From positions 2,790,001-2,854,000 of the forward strand of contig NZ_JACCAE010000001.1 of assembly GCF_013409205.1 (NCBI RefSeq): 64,000 bases of DNA, in the 5' to 3' direction. A program made the position numbers and the translations under genes. Numbering within the stretch: the stretch's first letter is position 1; each line of letters begins with the position of its first letter. Positions 8,811 through 18,028 of this stretch are shown here, one piece after another. The stretch is from Janibacter cremeus. GTDB taxonomy: Bacteria > Actinomycetota > Actinomycetes > Actinomycetales > Dermatophilaceae. The notes under the pieces are model-generated. The model saw nothing but the letters and a program-made list of their open reading frames with translations, ran no database searches and was not told where the DNA came from.

Positions 8811-9608
8811 GTGGGCTTCGTGGACACCCTGACTGCGGACATCCCCGTCGACGTCGACGACGTCACCCTCGCCGTGGAGCTGACCAGACGTGCTGCGGGG
8901 CTCGCGGCGCGGATGCGCTCCGAGGGGCTCGCCGGTGAGCAGAAGACCTCCGTCTCCGATATCGTCACGGCGGCCGACCACGCGGCCGAGGAGCTCGTCG
9001 AGGCCGCGCTGCTGAGGTTGCGGCCCCATGACGGGATCGTCGGTGAGGAGGGTGCCGAGGCGGGGTCGGTGTCCGGGCGGACATGGGTCATCGATCCCGT
9101 CGACGGGACCTACAACTTCCTGGCGGGGCTGTCCACGTGGTGCAGCGCTCTGGCACTGCGCGACGAGGACGGTCGCGTGCTCGGAGCGGTCCACCAGGAC
9201 GCGGTCGACGAGTCGTGGGTCGGTGGGCGTGCGCTGCCGACGCGGCTCAACGGCACCGCGCTGGAGCCGCTGGTTGACCTGCCGTTGGCCGAGGTGGCGA
9301 TGGCGACCTACCTGCACCCCGCGGTCCTGCCCGATGCCGACCTGCGCGAGCCGTGGCTGGCGGCGATCTCCGGCGCTGCGACGGTGCGGATGTTCGGCTC
9401 CGGCTCGTGCGATCTGGCGTCGGTCGCGGGCGGTCGGGTCGGCGTGTGGGCCCAGCAGTCGGTCCCGGAGTGGGACTGGTTGCCCGGGGCCGCACTGGTG
9501 TCCGCCGCGGGCGGTCGGACCGAGCAGGTCGAGGTGCGTGGACACGTGTGGAGCGTGGCCGGGCGCCCCACCGCGGTCGAGCAGGTCCTCGCTGCGCTGC
9601 ATCGCTGA
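8811..9608 (+). CDS. Inositol monophosphatase family phosphatase
   Basis: Mg2+-dependent phosphatase of the IMPase/SuhB/HisN group, 265 aa. The three metal-site motifs are visible: GEEGAE (first Glu), IDPVDGTYNF (the DPxDGTxNF signature) and PEWDWLPGAAL near the C-terminus (WD.. motif). The family dephosphorylates inositol-1-phosphate, histidinol phosphate or related sugar phosphates; which one is used here cannot be decided. Start is GTG at 8811 or GTG at 8820; the GGGTGGG at 8809-8815 favours the second. It lies 12 bp after the hypothetical gene on the same strand. Confidence 0.9.
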   Translation: MGFVDTLTADIPVDVDDVTLAVELTRRAAGLAARMRSEGLAGEQKTSVSDIVTAADHAAEELVEAALLRLRPHDGIVGEEGAEAGSVSGRTWVIDPVDGTYNFLAGLSTWCSALALRDEDGRVLGAVHQDAVDESWVGGRALPTRLNGTALEPLVDLPLAEVAMATYLHPAVLPDADLREPWLAAISGAATVRMFGSGSCDLASVAGGRVGVWAQQSVPEWDWLPGAALVSAAGGRTEQVEVRGHVWSVAGRPTAVEQVLAALHR

Positions 9609-9679
9609 CGCGCGCCGGCCGTACGGCGTTGTGTGCACCCGTGTCCCGGTATTTCTCGTGACAGGCGCCGACATCGCCG

Positions 9680-10486
9680 TCAGGGACGAAGGGGGTGCCC
9701 CCGCTCGGCGAGCACGTCCCGGAGGGTGTCGATCCGGTCGGAGACGATGCCGTCGACGCCGAGGTCGAGCAGCCGGTGCATCTCCGGGGCCTCGTCGATG
9801 GTCCACACGTGGACGTGCTTGCCCAACCGGTGGGCGGTCTCGACCAGACGCCTGGTGACGACGGTGGGGGTGAGCGGTCCGATGCGGTGGGTCACGGGGA
9901 TCTGCAGGGCCTGCGCAGGGGAGCGCAGCAGGCGGGAGACGACCGAGGGCAGCAGCCGCATCGTGGCGACGTCGGTCGGGCCCGCGGACGTCGCCAGGCG
10001 GGGGCCCAGGGCCTTGCGTGCCGCGCGCAGCCGGGAGTCGCTGAATGAGCCGATGCACACGCGGTCGAGTGCGTCGTGGCGGCGGATCGCCTCGGTCAGG
10101 GGCGCGAGGGCTGCCGGCGCCTTGATGTCGATGTTGAAGCGCGCCTGCGGGAAGGTCTCGAACAGCTCGTCCATCAGCGGTACTGCGTCGGTGCCGTTGA
10201 TGCGGGCGGCGGACACCTCGCTCCACGGCAGGTCCGCGATGGTGCCGCGTCGGTCGGTGACCCGGTCGAGGACGTCGTCGTGGAAGGCGACGAGGCGACC
10301 GTCGGCGGTCGCATGCACATCGGTCTCCAGGTATCGGTAGCCCATCTCGACGGCCTCACGGAAGGCAGCGACGGTGTTCTCCCGGCCGACATTGGGCTCG
10401 TAGGTCGACCCGCCACGGTGGGCCAGCCCGATGGGCGCCCCATCGGCGAAGTAGGGAAGGCGCTCGGCCGGCAGTGCGCGGCTCAT
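9680..10486 (-). CDS. Glycerophosphodiester phosphodiesterase
   Basis: GDPD-family enzyme, 268 aa, hydrolysing glycerophosphodiesters to glycerol-3-phosphate and an alcohol during phospholipid turnover. Seen: AHRGGSTYEPNVGRENTVAAF split as AHRGG and ENTVAAF, ETDVHATADGRLVAFHDD with the metal-binding Glu/Asp and catalytic His, NIDIKAP, and a C-terminal HVWTIDE and GVDGIVSDR of the TIM barrel. No signal peptide, so probably cytoplasmic. Its ATG overlaps the stop of the dienelactone hydrolase gene (ATGA, 10483-10486), indicating one operon. Confidence 0.94.
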   Translation of the reverse strand: MSRALPAERLPYFADGAPIGLAHRGGSTYEPNVGRENTVAAFREAVEMGYRYLETDVHATADGRLVAFHDDVLDRVTDRRGTIADLPWSEVSAARINGTDAVPLMDELFETFPQARFNIDIKAPAALAPLTEAIRRHDALDRVCIGSFSDSRLRAARKALGPRLATSAGPTDVATMRLLPSVVSRLLRSPAQALQIPVTHRIGPLTPTVVTRRLVETAHRLGKHVHVWTIDEAPEMHRLLDLGVDGIVSDRIDTLRDVLAERGHPLRP

Positions 10487-11049
10487 GCCGCCTCGCCCTC
10501 GTCGAGGAAACCGAGGATGCGTTCGATCGTCGCGTCCCGGGCCGCCTCGTCGAAGTCAGGGCCCTGCGGGTCGGTGAACAGGTGTCCCCGCCCGGAGGTG
10601 ACGTGGTCCTCGAAGGGGGCGCCGCTGTCCCGCACCGCCTCGGCCAGGGCATCGACATCAGGTGGCGAGATCCATGGATCGGTGGCGTACCGGTGCACCT
10701 GCACCGGCACCCCGGACCACGGGGGCCGCGGCGCGGCGACCGAGTGCATGAGGATCGCCGCGCGTGCCCCGGGCCGCTTGGCGGCCAGGCGCTGCGCGAA
10801 AAAGGACCCGAGCGAGAACCCGGCGAGCACCGTGTCATCGGGCAGTTCGTCGGCGACGGCGCGCACGTGCTCGAAGTACTCCGGGTGCGCGTCCCGGTGG
10901 GCGATCCCCTCGGCCTCGACGTCGAAGACGTGGCCCCTGTAGAAGTCGGGCACGCTGACCTCGTGTCCGTGCCCGCGCAACCGCTCCGCGAAGTCGTGGA
11001 CCCCCGGGCGCAGCCCGAGGGCCGAGTGGAGCAGCAGGATCGATGCCAT
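10483..11049 (-). CDS. Dienelactone hydrolase family alpha/beta-hydrolase
   Basis: Small alpha/beta-hydrolase of 188 aa. Seen: ILLLHSALGLRPGVHDF (oxyanion-hole region), VPDFYRGHVFD, the nucleophile elbow GFSLGSFFAQ with Ser, and a late GRGHLFTDP that supplies the catalytic His. The usual nucleophile of dienelactone hydrolases is Cys; here it is Ser, as in many generic family members, so the substrate is unknown. ATG at 11049 is preceded by AAGGAGT. It is translationally coupled to the downstream glycerophosphodiesterase. Confidence 0.88.
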   Translation of the reverse strand: MASILLLHSALGLRPGVHDFAERLRGHGHEVSVPDFYRGHVFDVEAEGIAHRDAHPEYFEHVRAVADELPDDTVLAGFSLGSFFAQRLAAKRPGARAAILMHSVAAPRPPWSGVPVQVHRYATDPWISPPDVDALAEAVRDSGAPFEDHVTSGRGHLFTDPQGPDFDEAARDATIERILGFLDEGEAA

Positions 11050-11066
11050 GAGGACTCCTTCGTCGT

Positions 11067-12770
11067 TCAGCCGAGTGTGGCCCAGACCGTCGTGTCGGTG
11101 GGTACCTGCCGCCCGTCGAGGATGCCCGAGGCCGCGATCGCGGTGGCGCCTTCCGGCAGCTCGACGGGGGTTGTCGAGAGGTTGGCGATGACGAGGGTGC
11201 GCTCGCCGTCGGGCGCGGTGACGAGGTAGCCGAGCACGTCCGCGCCCAGGCCCTCGACCTCGGCGAGGGCGCCGCGGCCCAGCGCCCGCTCCTTGCGCAG
11301 CGCGATCAGCGAGCGGTACATCTCCAGCGTCGATCTCTCGACGCCGGTCTGCACGTCGACGGCCAGGTCTGCGTAGCTCTGCGGCTGCGGCAACCATGCG
11401 GCCCCGGTGGTGTTGAAGCCCAGGGCGCGGGCCCCCTTCGTCCACGGCATCGGCACGCGGCACCCGTCACGTCCGCGCTCCAGGCCACCGGTGCGCATGA
11501 AGGTCGGATCCTGGCGAACGGCATCGGGCAGGCTCGTGTGCTCGGGCAGACCGAGCTCCTCGCCCTGGTAGACGTAGGCCCCACCGGGCAGCGCGAGCAT
11601 CAGCGCGGTCGCCGCCCGGGCCCGGCGCAGCCCGAGCTCGGCGTCCGGCTGCGGGTCCTGCGCGCCGATTCCGTTGGGGCGGGCAGCGTCCTGGGGGAGG
11701 GCGAAGCGGGTCGCGTGGCGCAGCACGTCGTGGTTGCTCAACACCCAGGTCGCGGGTGCGCCCACGGAGTCGCTCGCAGCCAGGGACTTGGCGATGACGT
11801 CGCGCAGCGGCTCGGCCAGCCACGGGGTCTCGAGGAAATCGAAGTTGAAGGCCTGGTGGAATTCGTCCGGACGGACGTAGCGGGCCAGCCGGTCCGCCGG
11901 GGCCACCCAGGCCTCGGCGCACATGATCCGCTCGGGGACGCCGTAGGAGTCGAGCAGCTCACGCCAGGCGCGGTAGATCTCGTGGACGCCGTCCTGGTCC
12001 CAGTACGGGGCCTCGTGCGTGACCTCGAGCAGGCCGCCCGGGTGCTTGTCGTAGTTGGGCAGGCCCTCCTTCTTCACCAGTCCGTGGGCGACGTCGACCC
12101 GGAAGCCGTCCACGCCTCGGTCGAGCCAGAAGCGCAGGATCCCCTCGAAGTCGGCGCGCACCTGCGGGTTCTGCCAGTTCAGGTCCGGCTGGCTCGGGTC
12201 GAAGAGGTGGAGGTACCACTGGCCGGGCGTACCGTCGGGCTCGGTGACCCGGGTCCACGCGCCCCCACCGAAGTTGGACAGCCAGTCCGTCGGCGGCAGC
12301 TCGCCGTCCTCGCCGAGGCCGTCGCGGAACATGTAGCGATCCCGCTCGGGGCTGCCGGGCGCGGCAGCCAGCGCCGCCCGGAACCACTCGTGCTCCCAGG
12401 AGGTGTGGTTGGGCACGAGGTCGACGACGACCCGCAGGCCGAGCTCGTGGGCGCGCGTGATGAGGGCGTCCGCGTCCGCGATGCTCCCGAAGAGCGGGTC
12501 GACGTCCCGGTGGTCGGACACGTCGTAGCCCCCGTCGTTGTGGGGGGAGCGGTAGAAGGGGGAGAGCCACACCGCGTCGACCCCGAGGTCGCGCAGGTAC
12601 TCCAGCCGGGCGGTGGTGCCCGGCAGGTCACCGACCCCGTCGCCGTCGCCGTCGGCCCACGAGCGCGGGTAGATCTGGTAGATCACGGCATCGCGCCACC
12701 ATGGGGCGTCCGCTGCGGAGGCGGGGTGCAGGTCTCGGGTGGGAAGGGGGGCGGGGACCGGGGCGGTCAC
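11067..12770 (-). CDS. Glycoside hydrolase family 13 alpha-glucosidase (oligo-1,6-glucosidase type)
   Basis: Cytoplasmic GH13 enzyme of 567 aa that cleaves alpha-glucosides such as maltose or isomaltose. Catalytic residues are all present: nucleophile D226 in GFRVDVAH, acid/base E286 in MCAEAW, and transition-state D348 in VLSNHD; the DLVPNHTS motif is at 117-124. A GDGDGVGDLPG calcium-loop-like segment is at 41-51. GTG at 12770 overlaps the globin stop (GTGA), with AAGGAA upstream. Pairing of a truncated hemoglobin gene with an alpha-glucosidase is also found in Mycobacterium (glbO-aglA). Confidence 0.95.
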   Translation of the reverse strand: MTAPVPAPLPTRDLHPASAADAPWWRDAVIYQIYPRSWADGDGDGVGDLPGTTARLEYLRDLGVDAVWLSPFYRSPHNDGGYDVSDHRDVDPLFGSIADADALITRAHELGLRVVVDLVPNHTSWEHEWFRAALAAAPGSPERDRYMFRDGLGEDGELPPTDWLSNFGGGAWTRVTEPDGTPGQWYLHLFDPSQPDLNWQNPQVRADFEGILRFWLDRGVDGFRVDVAHGLVKKEGLPNYDKHPGGLLEVTHEAPYWDQDGVHEIYRAWRELLDSYGVPERIMCAEAWVAPADRLARYVRPDEFHQAFNFDFLETPWLAEPLRDVIAKSLAASDSVGAPATWVLSNHDVLRHATRFALPQDAARPNGIGAQDPQPDAELGLRRARAATALMLALPGGAYVYQGEELGLPEHTSLPDAVRQDPTFMRTGGLERGRDGCRVPMPWTKGARALGFNTTGAAWLPQPQSYADLAVDVQTGVERSTLEMYRSLIALRKERALGRGALAEVEGLGADVLGYLVTAPDGERTLVIANLSTTPVELPEGATAIAASGILDGRQVPTDTTVWATLG

Positions 12771-13171
12771 AGTCGGGTTCCTTCGTCGTCGGCGTTGATG
12801 AGGCTGTCGGCGGCCCGGCGGAAGTAGTCGCGCATGGCCGCGTCGTGTGACTCGGGCAGCTGGAGGGTGTCCATCGCGGCCAGCATGTGCCGCATCCACC
12901 GGTCGCGCTGCTCCGGCGTGACCGCGTAGTGGACGTGGCGCATCCGCAGGCGTGGGTGGCCACGCTGCTGGCTGTAGGTCGTCGGACCGCCGAAGTACTG
13001 CTCGAGGAACATCCGCAGACGCACCTCGGCGGGACCGAGGTCGGCCTCGGGGTAGAGGGCACGCAGCGTCGGGTCCTGGGCGACTCCCTCGTAGAAGGCG
13101 TGTACCAGGCGCACGAAGGTCTCGTGGCCCCCGACCTGCTCGTAGAAGGTGCCGGAAGGTTGTGCGTCCAC
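12767..13171 (-). CDS. glbO: Group II truncated hemoglobin (trHbO)
   Basis: Heme protein of 134 aa with a 2-on-2 globin fold. Recognisable residues: Tyr B10 (Y27, in HAFYEGV), Tyr CD1 (Y66, in TYSQQRGHP), proximal His F8 (H79, in RLRMRHVHY) and the Trp of the G8 position (DRWMRHML). Length matches mycobacterial GlbO. The family binds O2 tightly and is implicated in oxygen or NO handling and lipid interaction. Start ATG at 13171; 3' end overlaps the GH13 start by 4 nt. Confidence 0.96.
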   Translation of the reverse strand: MDAQPSGTFYEQVGGHETFVRLVHAFYEGVAQDPTLRALYPEADLGPAEVRLRMFLEQYFGGPTTYSQQRGHPRLRMRHVHYAVTPEQRDRWMRHMLAAMDTLQLPESHDAAMRDYFRRAADSLINADDEGTRL

Positions 13172-13186
13172 TTCTCGTCAAGCCTC

Positions 13187-14134
13187 TCAGATCGTGTGGG
13201 TGCCGCCGATGGGCGGCAGCGGGGGCCCGGCGATGCCCTCGCGGTCGAAGGCGTCCTTGACCCGGCGGCGGATCTCGCGCTGGAGTCCCCAGTTCTCGTT
13301 GGGTGCACAGGTGGCGAAGACGCGAACGCTCACGGTCCCGGCGGTGATCGTCTCGACACCGAGCACGCTCGGCGCCTCGCGCAGCTTCGGGCCCCAGTGC
13401 TCGTCCGCGTCCATCGCCGAGACCGCCAGCCGGATGATGTCGATGACGTGGTCGACGTCCTCCCGATAGGAGAAGGGCAGGTCGACCATGACCGTCGACC
13501 AGCCCTGGCTGCGGTTGCCGATGCGCAGGATCTCGCCGTTGCGCACGTACCAGACGACGCCGTCGAAGTCGCGCAGCCGCGTCACCCGGAGGGAGACCTC
13601 CTCGACGGTACCGACGGCCTCGCCGGTGTCGATGTAGTCACCGACGCCGTACTGGTCCTCGAGGATCATGAAGATGCCCGACAGATAGTCCTTCACCAGT
13701 GCCTGCGCACCGAAACCGAGGGCGACACCACCGACACCCGCGGACGCGAGCAGCGGAGACAACGGGATACCCATCAGCTCCAGCACGGTCAGCGCCGTGA
13801 TCGTACCGATGACGATCGTCGCGATGCTGCGCAGCAGGGAACCGGTCGTCAGGGCGCGTTGCCGGGAGCGCTCGCGCACGGTGTTCGCGGACATCCCCTT
13901 GGCGCGCTTGTGGTCCCGCTTGGCCTGGGCCGCCTCGCTGCGCTCGATCGACTTCTCGATGGCCTTGTTGATCGCCCGGTTCACCACACGCCGGGCCACG
14001 TAGGCCAGGACGATGGTCACGACGATCCTCAGCGGTGCCCCGAGCAGCCAATCGAGCACGGCAGCCCAGGGGAGATCGTCGAATGGCGGCTGAACGGCCT
14101 TCGGGAGGTCGATGATCGGGATACCGCTCGACAT
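13187..14134 (-). CDS. Small-conductance mechanosensitive channel (MscS family)
   Basis: Membrane channel that opens on hypo-osmotic shock. About 315 aa with an N-terminal TM helix (PLRIVVTIVLAYVARRVV), a charged cytoplasmic linker, a second TM helix (SIATIVIGTITALTVLELMG) and the pore helix/TM3 region GVGGVALGFGAQALVKDYLSG typical of MscS (quoted in part: GGVALGFGAQ), followed by the beta domain with GDYIDTG and VEEVSLRVTRLRD. The ATG at 14132-14134 overlaps the pepN stop (TGATG), so it is the second gene of that operon. Confidence 0.93.
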   Translation of the reverse strand: MSSGIPIIDLPKAVQPPFDDLPWAAVLDWLLGAPLRIVVTIVLAYVARRVVNRAINKAIEKSIERSEAAQAKRDHKRAKGMSANTVRERSRQRALTTGSLLRSIATIVIGTITALTVLELMGIPLSPLLASAGVGGVALGFGAQALVKDYLSGIFMILEDQYGVGDYIDTGEAVGTVEEVSLRVTRLRDFDGVVWYVRNGEILRIGNRSQGWSTVMVDLPFSYREDVDHVIDIIRLAVSAMDADEHWGPKLREAPSVLGVETITAGTVSVRVFATCAPNENWGLQREIRRRVKDAFDREGIAGPPLPPIGGTHTI

Positions 14135-16689
14135 CAACGGCTGTCACGCTCCTGTGCCCGCACGGCACGGGCGACGGTGTCACGGCCCTCCGCGACGAGC
14201 CGGCGCAGGCCGTCGGGGGCCTGCGGGTGCTCGTCGAGCCACGACTGGGTGGCCGTGAGCAGGTCCGGCCCGGCCAGGGCCATCGGGTAGAACCCCAGGA
14301 CGATGCCCTCTGCGATGGCGTGGGTCCGCTGCTGCCACACCTGCTCCAGGGCGTCGTGGTACCGCTGGACGAAGGGGGTGAGCAGCGCCGGGTCGTGGGT
14401 GCGGCCGAAACCGAGTCCGTGCGCGTCCACGACCGAGTTGGGTGTGTCGGTGCTGACCACACCGGCCTGCCAGGCGGCCTCCTTGGCCTGCGCGGTGGGG
14501 ATGCTCGCAGCGGCTCGCGCGGCGCGCTCACGGCCGGTGGCCGTGTTGTCCCCCTTCGCCTCCTGTGCGATGGCCTCGGCGTCGGCCTCGCCGGCGGCGG
14601 CGAGGCCGGTCAGGAGGGTCCACCTCATGTCGGTGTCGACGGCCAGCCCCGCCAAGGGGGTGCTGCCGTCGAGCAGGCCCGCGACGAGGCTGGTGTCGTC
14701 CCCCGGCGCGAGCATGCCCGAGTGCGCGGTCACCAGCTGCAGTTGCGCGTCGCTGCCGGGCGCCGCCGCCTGCGCGAGGGAGCGGTATGAGGTCACGACC
14801 TCCTCGCGCAGCGTCTCCCGGTGCTCGGGTGCGCAGTAGGTTCCCACGCACGTCGACACCTGGGACAGCAGGGTGCGCAGCAGTGTCGAGTCGTCCAGCC
14901 CGTCGAGGACCGGCAGGGCCAGCTCCACGTACTCGCGGGCGGCCATCTCGGCGTCACGGGTCATGTCCCACGCCGACGCGAGCGACAGCGACATCGGCAG
15001 CGACTCATCGAAGGCGGTCGGGTGTGCGAGCAGCGTCGCGAGGGATCGCTCGTCCAGACGCAGCTTGGCGTACGTCAGGTCGTCGTCGTTGAGCAGCAGC
15101 AGGTCGCCCTGGCGCTGGCCGACCAGCTGGGGGAGGGGCGTGTGTTCACCGTCGACGTCGACCTCGATGCGCTCGCGGCGCACAAGGGTCCCGTCGACGA
15201 GGTCGTAGAGGCCGACCGCGAGGCGGTGTGGACGCAGCGTCGGGAAGCCCTCGGCGTAGGTCTGCTCGATGACCGCGTCGACGTAGTGGCCGCGCTCGTC
15301 GACCTCCACGAGCGGACGCAGGGTGTTGACCCCGGCCGTCTCCAGCCACAGCTGCGACCAGGACCGCAGGTCCCGGCCGGAGGTGGCCTCGAGCTCGACG
15401 AGCAGGTCGTCGAGGGTCGTGTTGCCCCAGGCGTGCTTGACGAAGTAGGCCCGGATGCCTTCGCGGAAGCACTCGCGTCCCACGTAGGCGACGAGCTGCT
15501 TGAGGACCGAGGCCCCCTTGGCGTAGGTGATGCCGTCGAAGTTGACCTCGACGTCCTCGAGGTCACGGATCGGCGCGACGATCGGGTGCGTCGAGGACAG
15601 CTGGTCCTGACGGTAGGCCCAGGCCTTCTCGTGGGTGCAGAAGGTGGTCCACGCATCGGACCACTGCGTGGCCTCGGCCTGGCACGTCGTCGACGCCCAC
15701 TCGGCGAAGGACTCGTTGAGCCACAGGTCGTTCCACCACTTCATCGTCACCAGGTTGCCGAACCACATGTGCGCCAGCTCGTGCAGGACCGTCAGGGCGC
15801 GGCGCTCGACCAGCGCGTCGGGGACCTTGGAACGGAAGACGTACATCTCGTGGAAGGTCACGCAGCCGGCGTTCTCCATCGCGCCCATGTTGTACTCCGG
15901 CGTGAAGACCTGGTCGTACTTCGTGAACGGGTAGCCCTGCTGGAACTCCTCCTCGTAGAAGGCGAAACCGGCCTTGGTCAGCGCGAAGAGGTTGTCCGCG
16001 TCGAGGTACTGCGTCAGCGACCTGCGGCAGAAGATGCCCAGCGGCACCTCCTTGCCACCCGAGGTCAGCGAGTCGCGCACGACGTCGTAGGGGCCGGCGA
16101 CCAGGGCGGTGATGTAGCTGCTCATCCGCTCGGTCGGCGCGAAGGCCCAGGTGGCCAGCCCCCGGCCCGCAGCATCCTCCACGGGCGTCGGTTCCGGCGT
16201 GGGGGAGTTGCCGATGACCTGCCAGTGCGCGGGAGCGGTCACGGTGAGGGTGAAGCTCGCCTTGAGATCCGGCTGCTCGAAGACCGGGTACATCCGACGG
16301 CTGTCCGGCACCTCGAACTGCGTGTAGAGGTAGACCTCGCCGTCGACCGGGTCGACGAAACGGTGCAGGCCCTCGCCGGTGTTCATGTAGCGGCCGGTCG
16401 CGCGGATGGTCACCGTGTTGTCCGCAGCGAGGTCATCCAGGCGCACGCGGTGGTCGGCGAAGACCTCGGCGGGATCGAGGGCGGCGCCGTTGAGCACGAC
16501 CTCGTCCACGGAATCGCCGATGAAGTCGACGAAGGTGCTCGACCCTCCCTTCGCGGTGAAGCGGATCGTGCTGGTCGTCGCGAACGTCGTCTGCGAGGTC
16601 GTCAGGTCGAGCGTGATCGCGTGGTCGTCCACCGCGACGATGGCCGCACGTTCCGCGGCCTCCTCACGGGTCAGGTTCTTCCCGGGCAC
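14134..16689 (-). CDS. pepN: Aminopeptidase N (M1 family metallopeptidase)
   Basis: Zinc aminopeptidase of 851 aa removing N-terminal residues from peptides in the cytoplasm. Seen: exopeptidase motif GAMENAG, zinc site HELAHMWFGN followed by the third ligand in NESFAEW, and a C-terminal ERAP1-like helical domain of roughly 350 residues. Length is normal for actinobacterial PepN. GTG start at 16689 has AAGGAG at 6-nt spacing. Divergent from the DsbA-like gene; downstream it overlaps mscS by 1 nt. Confidence 0.96.
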   Translation of the reverse strand: MPGKNLTREEAAERAAIVAVDDHAITLDLTTSQTTFATTSTIRFTAKGGSSTFVDFIGDSVDEVVLNGAALDPAEVFADHRVRLDDLAADNTVTIRATGRYMNTGEGLHRFVDPVDGEVYLYTQFEVPDSRRMYPVFEQPDLKASFTLTVTAPAHWQVIGNSPTPEPTPVEDAAGRGLATWAFAPTERMSSYITALVAGPYDVVRDSLTSGGKEVPLGIFCRRSLTQYLDADNLFALTKAGFAFYEEEFQQGYPFTKYDQVFTPEYNMGAMENAGCVTFHEMYVFRSKVPDALVERRALTVLHELAHMWFGNLVTMKWWNDLWLNESFAEWASTTCQAEATQWSDAWTTFCTHEKAWAYRQDQLSSTHPIVAPIRDLEDVEVNFDGITYAKGASVLKQLVAYVGRECFREGIRAYFVKHAWGNTTLDDLLVELEATSGRDLRSWSQLWLETAGVNTLRPLVEVDERGHYVDAVIEQTYAEGFPTLRPHRLAVGLYDLVDGTLVRRERIEVDVDGEHTPLPQLVGQRQGDLLLLNDDDLTYAKLRLDERSLATLLAHPTAFDESLPMSLSLASAWDMTRDAEMAAREYVELALPVLDGLDDSTLLRTLLSQVSTCVGTYCAPEHRETLREEVVTSYRSLAQAAAPGSDAQLQLVTAHSGMLAPGDDTSLVAGLLDGSTPLAGLAVDTDMRWTLLTGLAAAGEADAEAIAQEAKGDNTATGRERAARAAASIPTAQAKEAAWQAGVVSTDTPNSVVDAHGLGFGRTHDPALLTPFVQRYHDALEQVWQQRTHAIAEGIVLGFYPMALAGPDLLTATQSWLDEHPQAPDGLRRLVAEGRDTVARAVRAQERDSR

Positions 16690-16779
16690 GGGGGCTCCTT
16701 CGCATCGACGGTTTCTCCCATGCTTTCACGCACCGGGCCCGGCGAGGGATCTGCCCCGTGGGTCTGCAACGATGAGGAC

Positions 16780-17385
16780 ATGCCCAAGCAGTCCGTGGAG
16801 ATGTGGTTCGACCCCCTGTGCCCGTGGGCATGGATGACCTCTCGGTGGCTCATGGAGGTCGAGCAGGTCCGTGACATCGAGGTCACCTGGTCCCAGATGA
16901 GCCTGTCGGTGCTCAACGAGGGCCGTGACCTGCCCGACGACTACCGCCTCGTGATGGAGCGCGGTTGGACGCCGGTCCGGGTCATCGCCGCAGCCCGCAG
17001 GGCCCACGGCGACGAGGTCACCAAGCCGTTGTACGACGCGATCGGCACCCGGTTGCACCTGGAGGAGCAGCAGGACTTCCGCGCCGCTGCCGCCGAGGCG
17101 CTCGCCGAGGTCTCCCTGCCGGCCGAGCTGATCGAGGCCGCCGACACCGATGAGCACGACGATTTCCTGCGCGAAAGTCACCACCGGGCCATCGACCTCG
17201 TCGGCGACGACGTGGGCACCCCGGTGATCTCGGTCGGCGAGGTCGCCTTCTTCGGCCCCGTCGTCTCCCCGGCCCCGAAGGGGGAGGCTGCCGGCGCCCT
17301 CTTCGACGGCTGCGTCCTCGTGGCCGGTACCGAGGGTTTCTTCGAGCTGAAGCGGACCCGCACCCGCGAGCCGATCTTCGACTGA
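16780..17385 (+). CDS. DsbA-like thioredoxin-fold protein (Rv2466c/mycoredoxin-2 type) with CPWA active site
   Basis: 201-aa thioredoxin-fold protein with an inserted helical domain, closely resembling the mycothiol-dependent reductase Rv2466c from start (WFDPLCPWAWMTSRW) to end (FFELKRTRTREPIFD). The Mycobacterium protein has a CPWC redox motif; here it reads C14-P-W-A17, so the resolving cysteine is absent and only a monothiol mechanism with mycothiol is possible. The cis-proline loop DVGTPVISV is intact. Next gene is rpiB, the same order as in mycobacteria. Confidence 0.92.
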   Translation: MPKQSVEMWFDPLCPWAWMTSRWLMEVEQVRDIEVTWSQMSLSVLNEGRDLPDDYRLVMERGWTPVRVIAAARRAHGDEVTKPLYDAIGTRLHLEEQQDFRAAAAEALAEVSLPAELIEAADTDEHDDFLRESHHRAIDLVGDDVGTPVISVGEVAFFGPVVSPAPKGEAAGALFDGCVLVAGTEGFFELKRTRTREPIFD

Positions 17386-17421
17386 CGTCGGCCCACCCCT
17401 TCCACACACCGGAGAGAGATC

Positions 17422-17889
17422 TTGCGCGTTCACATCGGCGGCGACCACGCGGCCTTCGAGCTCCACCAGGAGCTGCTCACCTTCCTCGCGACGGAGGGCC
17501 ACGAGGTCACCGACCACGGCCCCTTCGAGTACGACGCCGTTGACGACTACCCCGTCTTCGTGCTGCGGACCGCCCAGGCCGTGGCCGACGACCCGGGCAG
17601 CCGTGGGATCGTCCTGGGGGGCTCCGGCAACGGTGAGCAGATGGCCGCCAACAAGGTCCCCGGGATCAGGGCGGCGCTGTGCTACAACGCCGAGCTGGCC
17701 CGTCTGGCCCGCGAGCACAACGACGCCCAGGTGCTGTCGATGGGCGGCCGGATGCAGTCGCTCGCCGAGGCCAAGGAGATGGTGCAGGTGTTCCTCGCGA
17801 CCGCTTTCACGGGCGAGGAGCGCCACCAGCGGCGCATCGACATGGTGAGCGCCTTCGAGGGGGACGGCACCCTCCCGCCGCTGCCCTGA
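17422..17889 (+). CDS. rpiB: Ribose-5-phosphate isomerase B
   Basis: Interconverts ribulose-5-phosphate and ribose-5-phosphate in the pentose phosphate pathway. 155 aa, as usual. Seen: N-terminal HIGGDHAAFEL, the phosphate-binding GGSGNGEQMAANK, and HNDAQVLSMGGR. The position of the catalytic base follows the actinobacterial type, with Glu (E72) in GNGEQ rather than the Cys of other RpiB proteins. Start is TTG at 17422, preceded by GGAGAGA; no in-frame ATG or GTG would keep the first beta strand. Confidence 0.95.
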   Translation: MRVHIGGDHAAFELHQELLTFLATEGHEVTDHGPFEYDAVDDYPVFVLRTAQAVADDPGSRGIVLGGSGNGEQMAANKVPGIRAALCYNAELARLAREHNDAQVLSMGGRMQSLAEAKEMVQVFLATAFTGEERHQRRIDMVSAFEGDGTLPPLP

Positions 17890-18028
17890 GGTCGAAACCG
17901 CGCCCCTGACACGGGTGCTCACCAGGTTTCCGATCGGTCACGGCCACTTCACAGACGGCGTCTGCGCGCTTATGGTGCGGTCAGGTCCCACCACTTGGTG
18001 GGGCACAGGACGACCGGGGGAGTAGAGC

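Noticed and set aside
14821..16779. Extended N-terminus of the DsbA-like frame
   Set aside because: The in-frame extension is antisense to pepN; the conserved DsbA sequence starts at the ATG at 16780.
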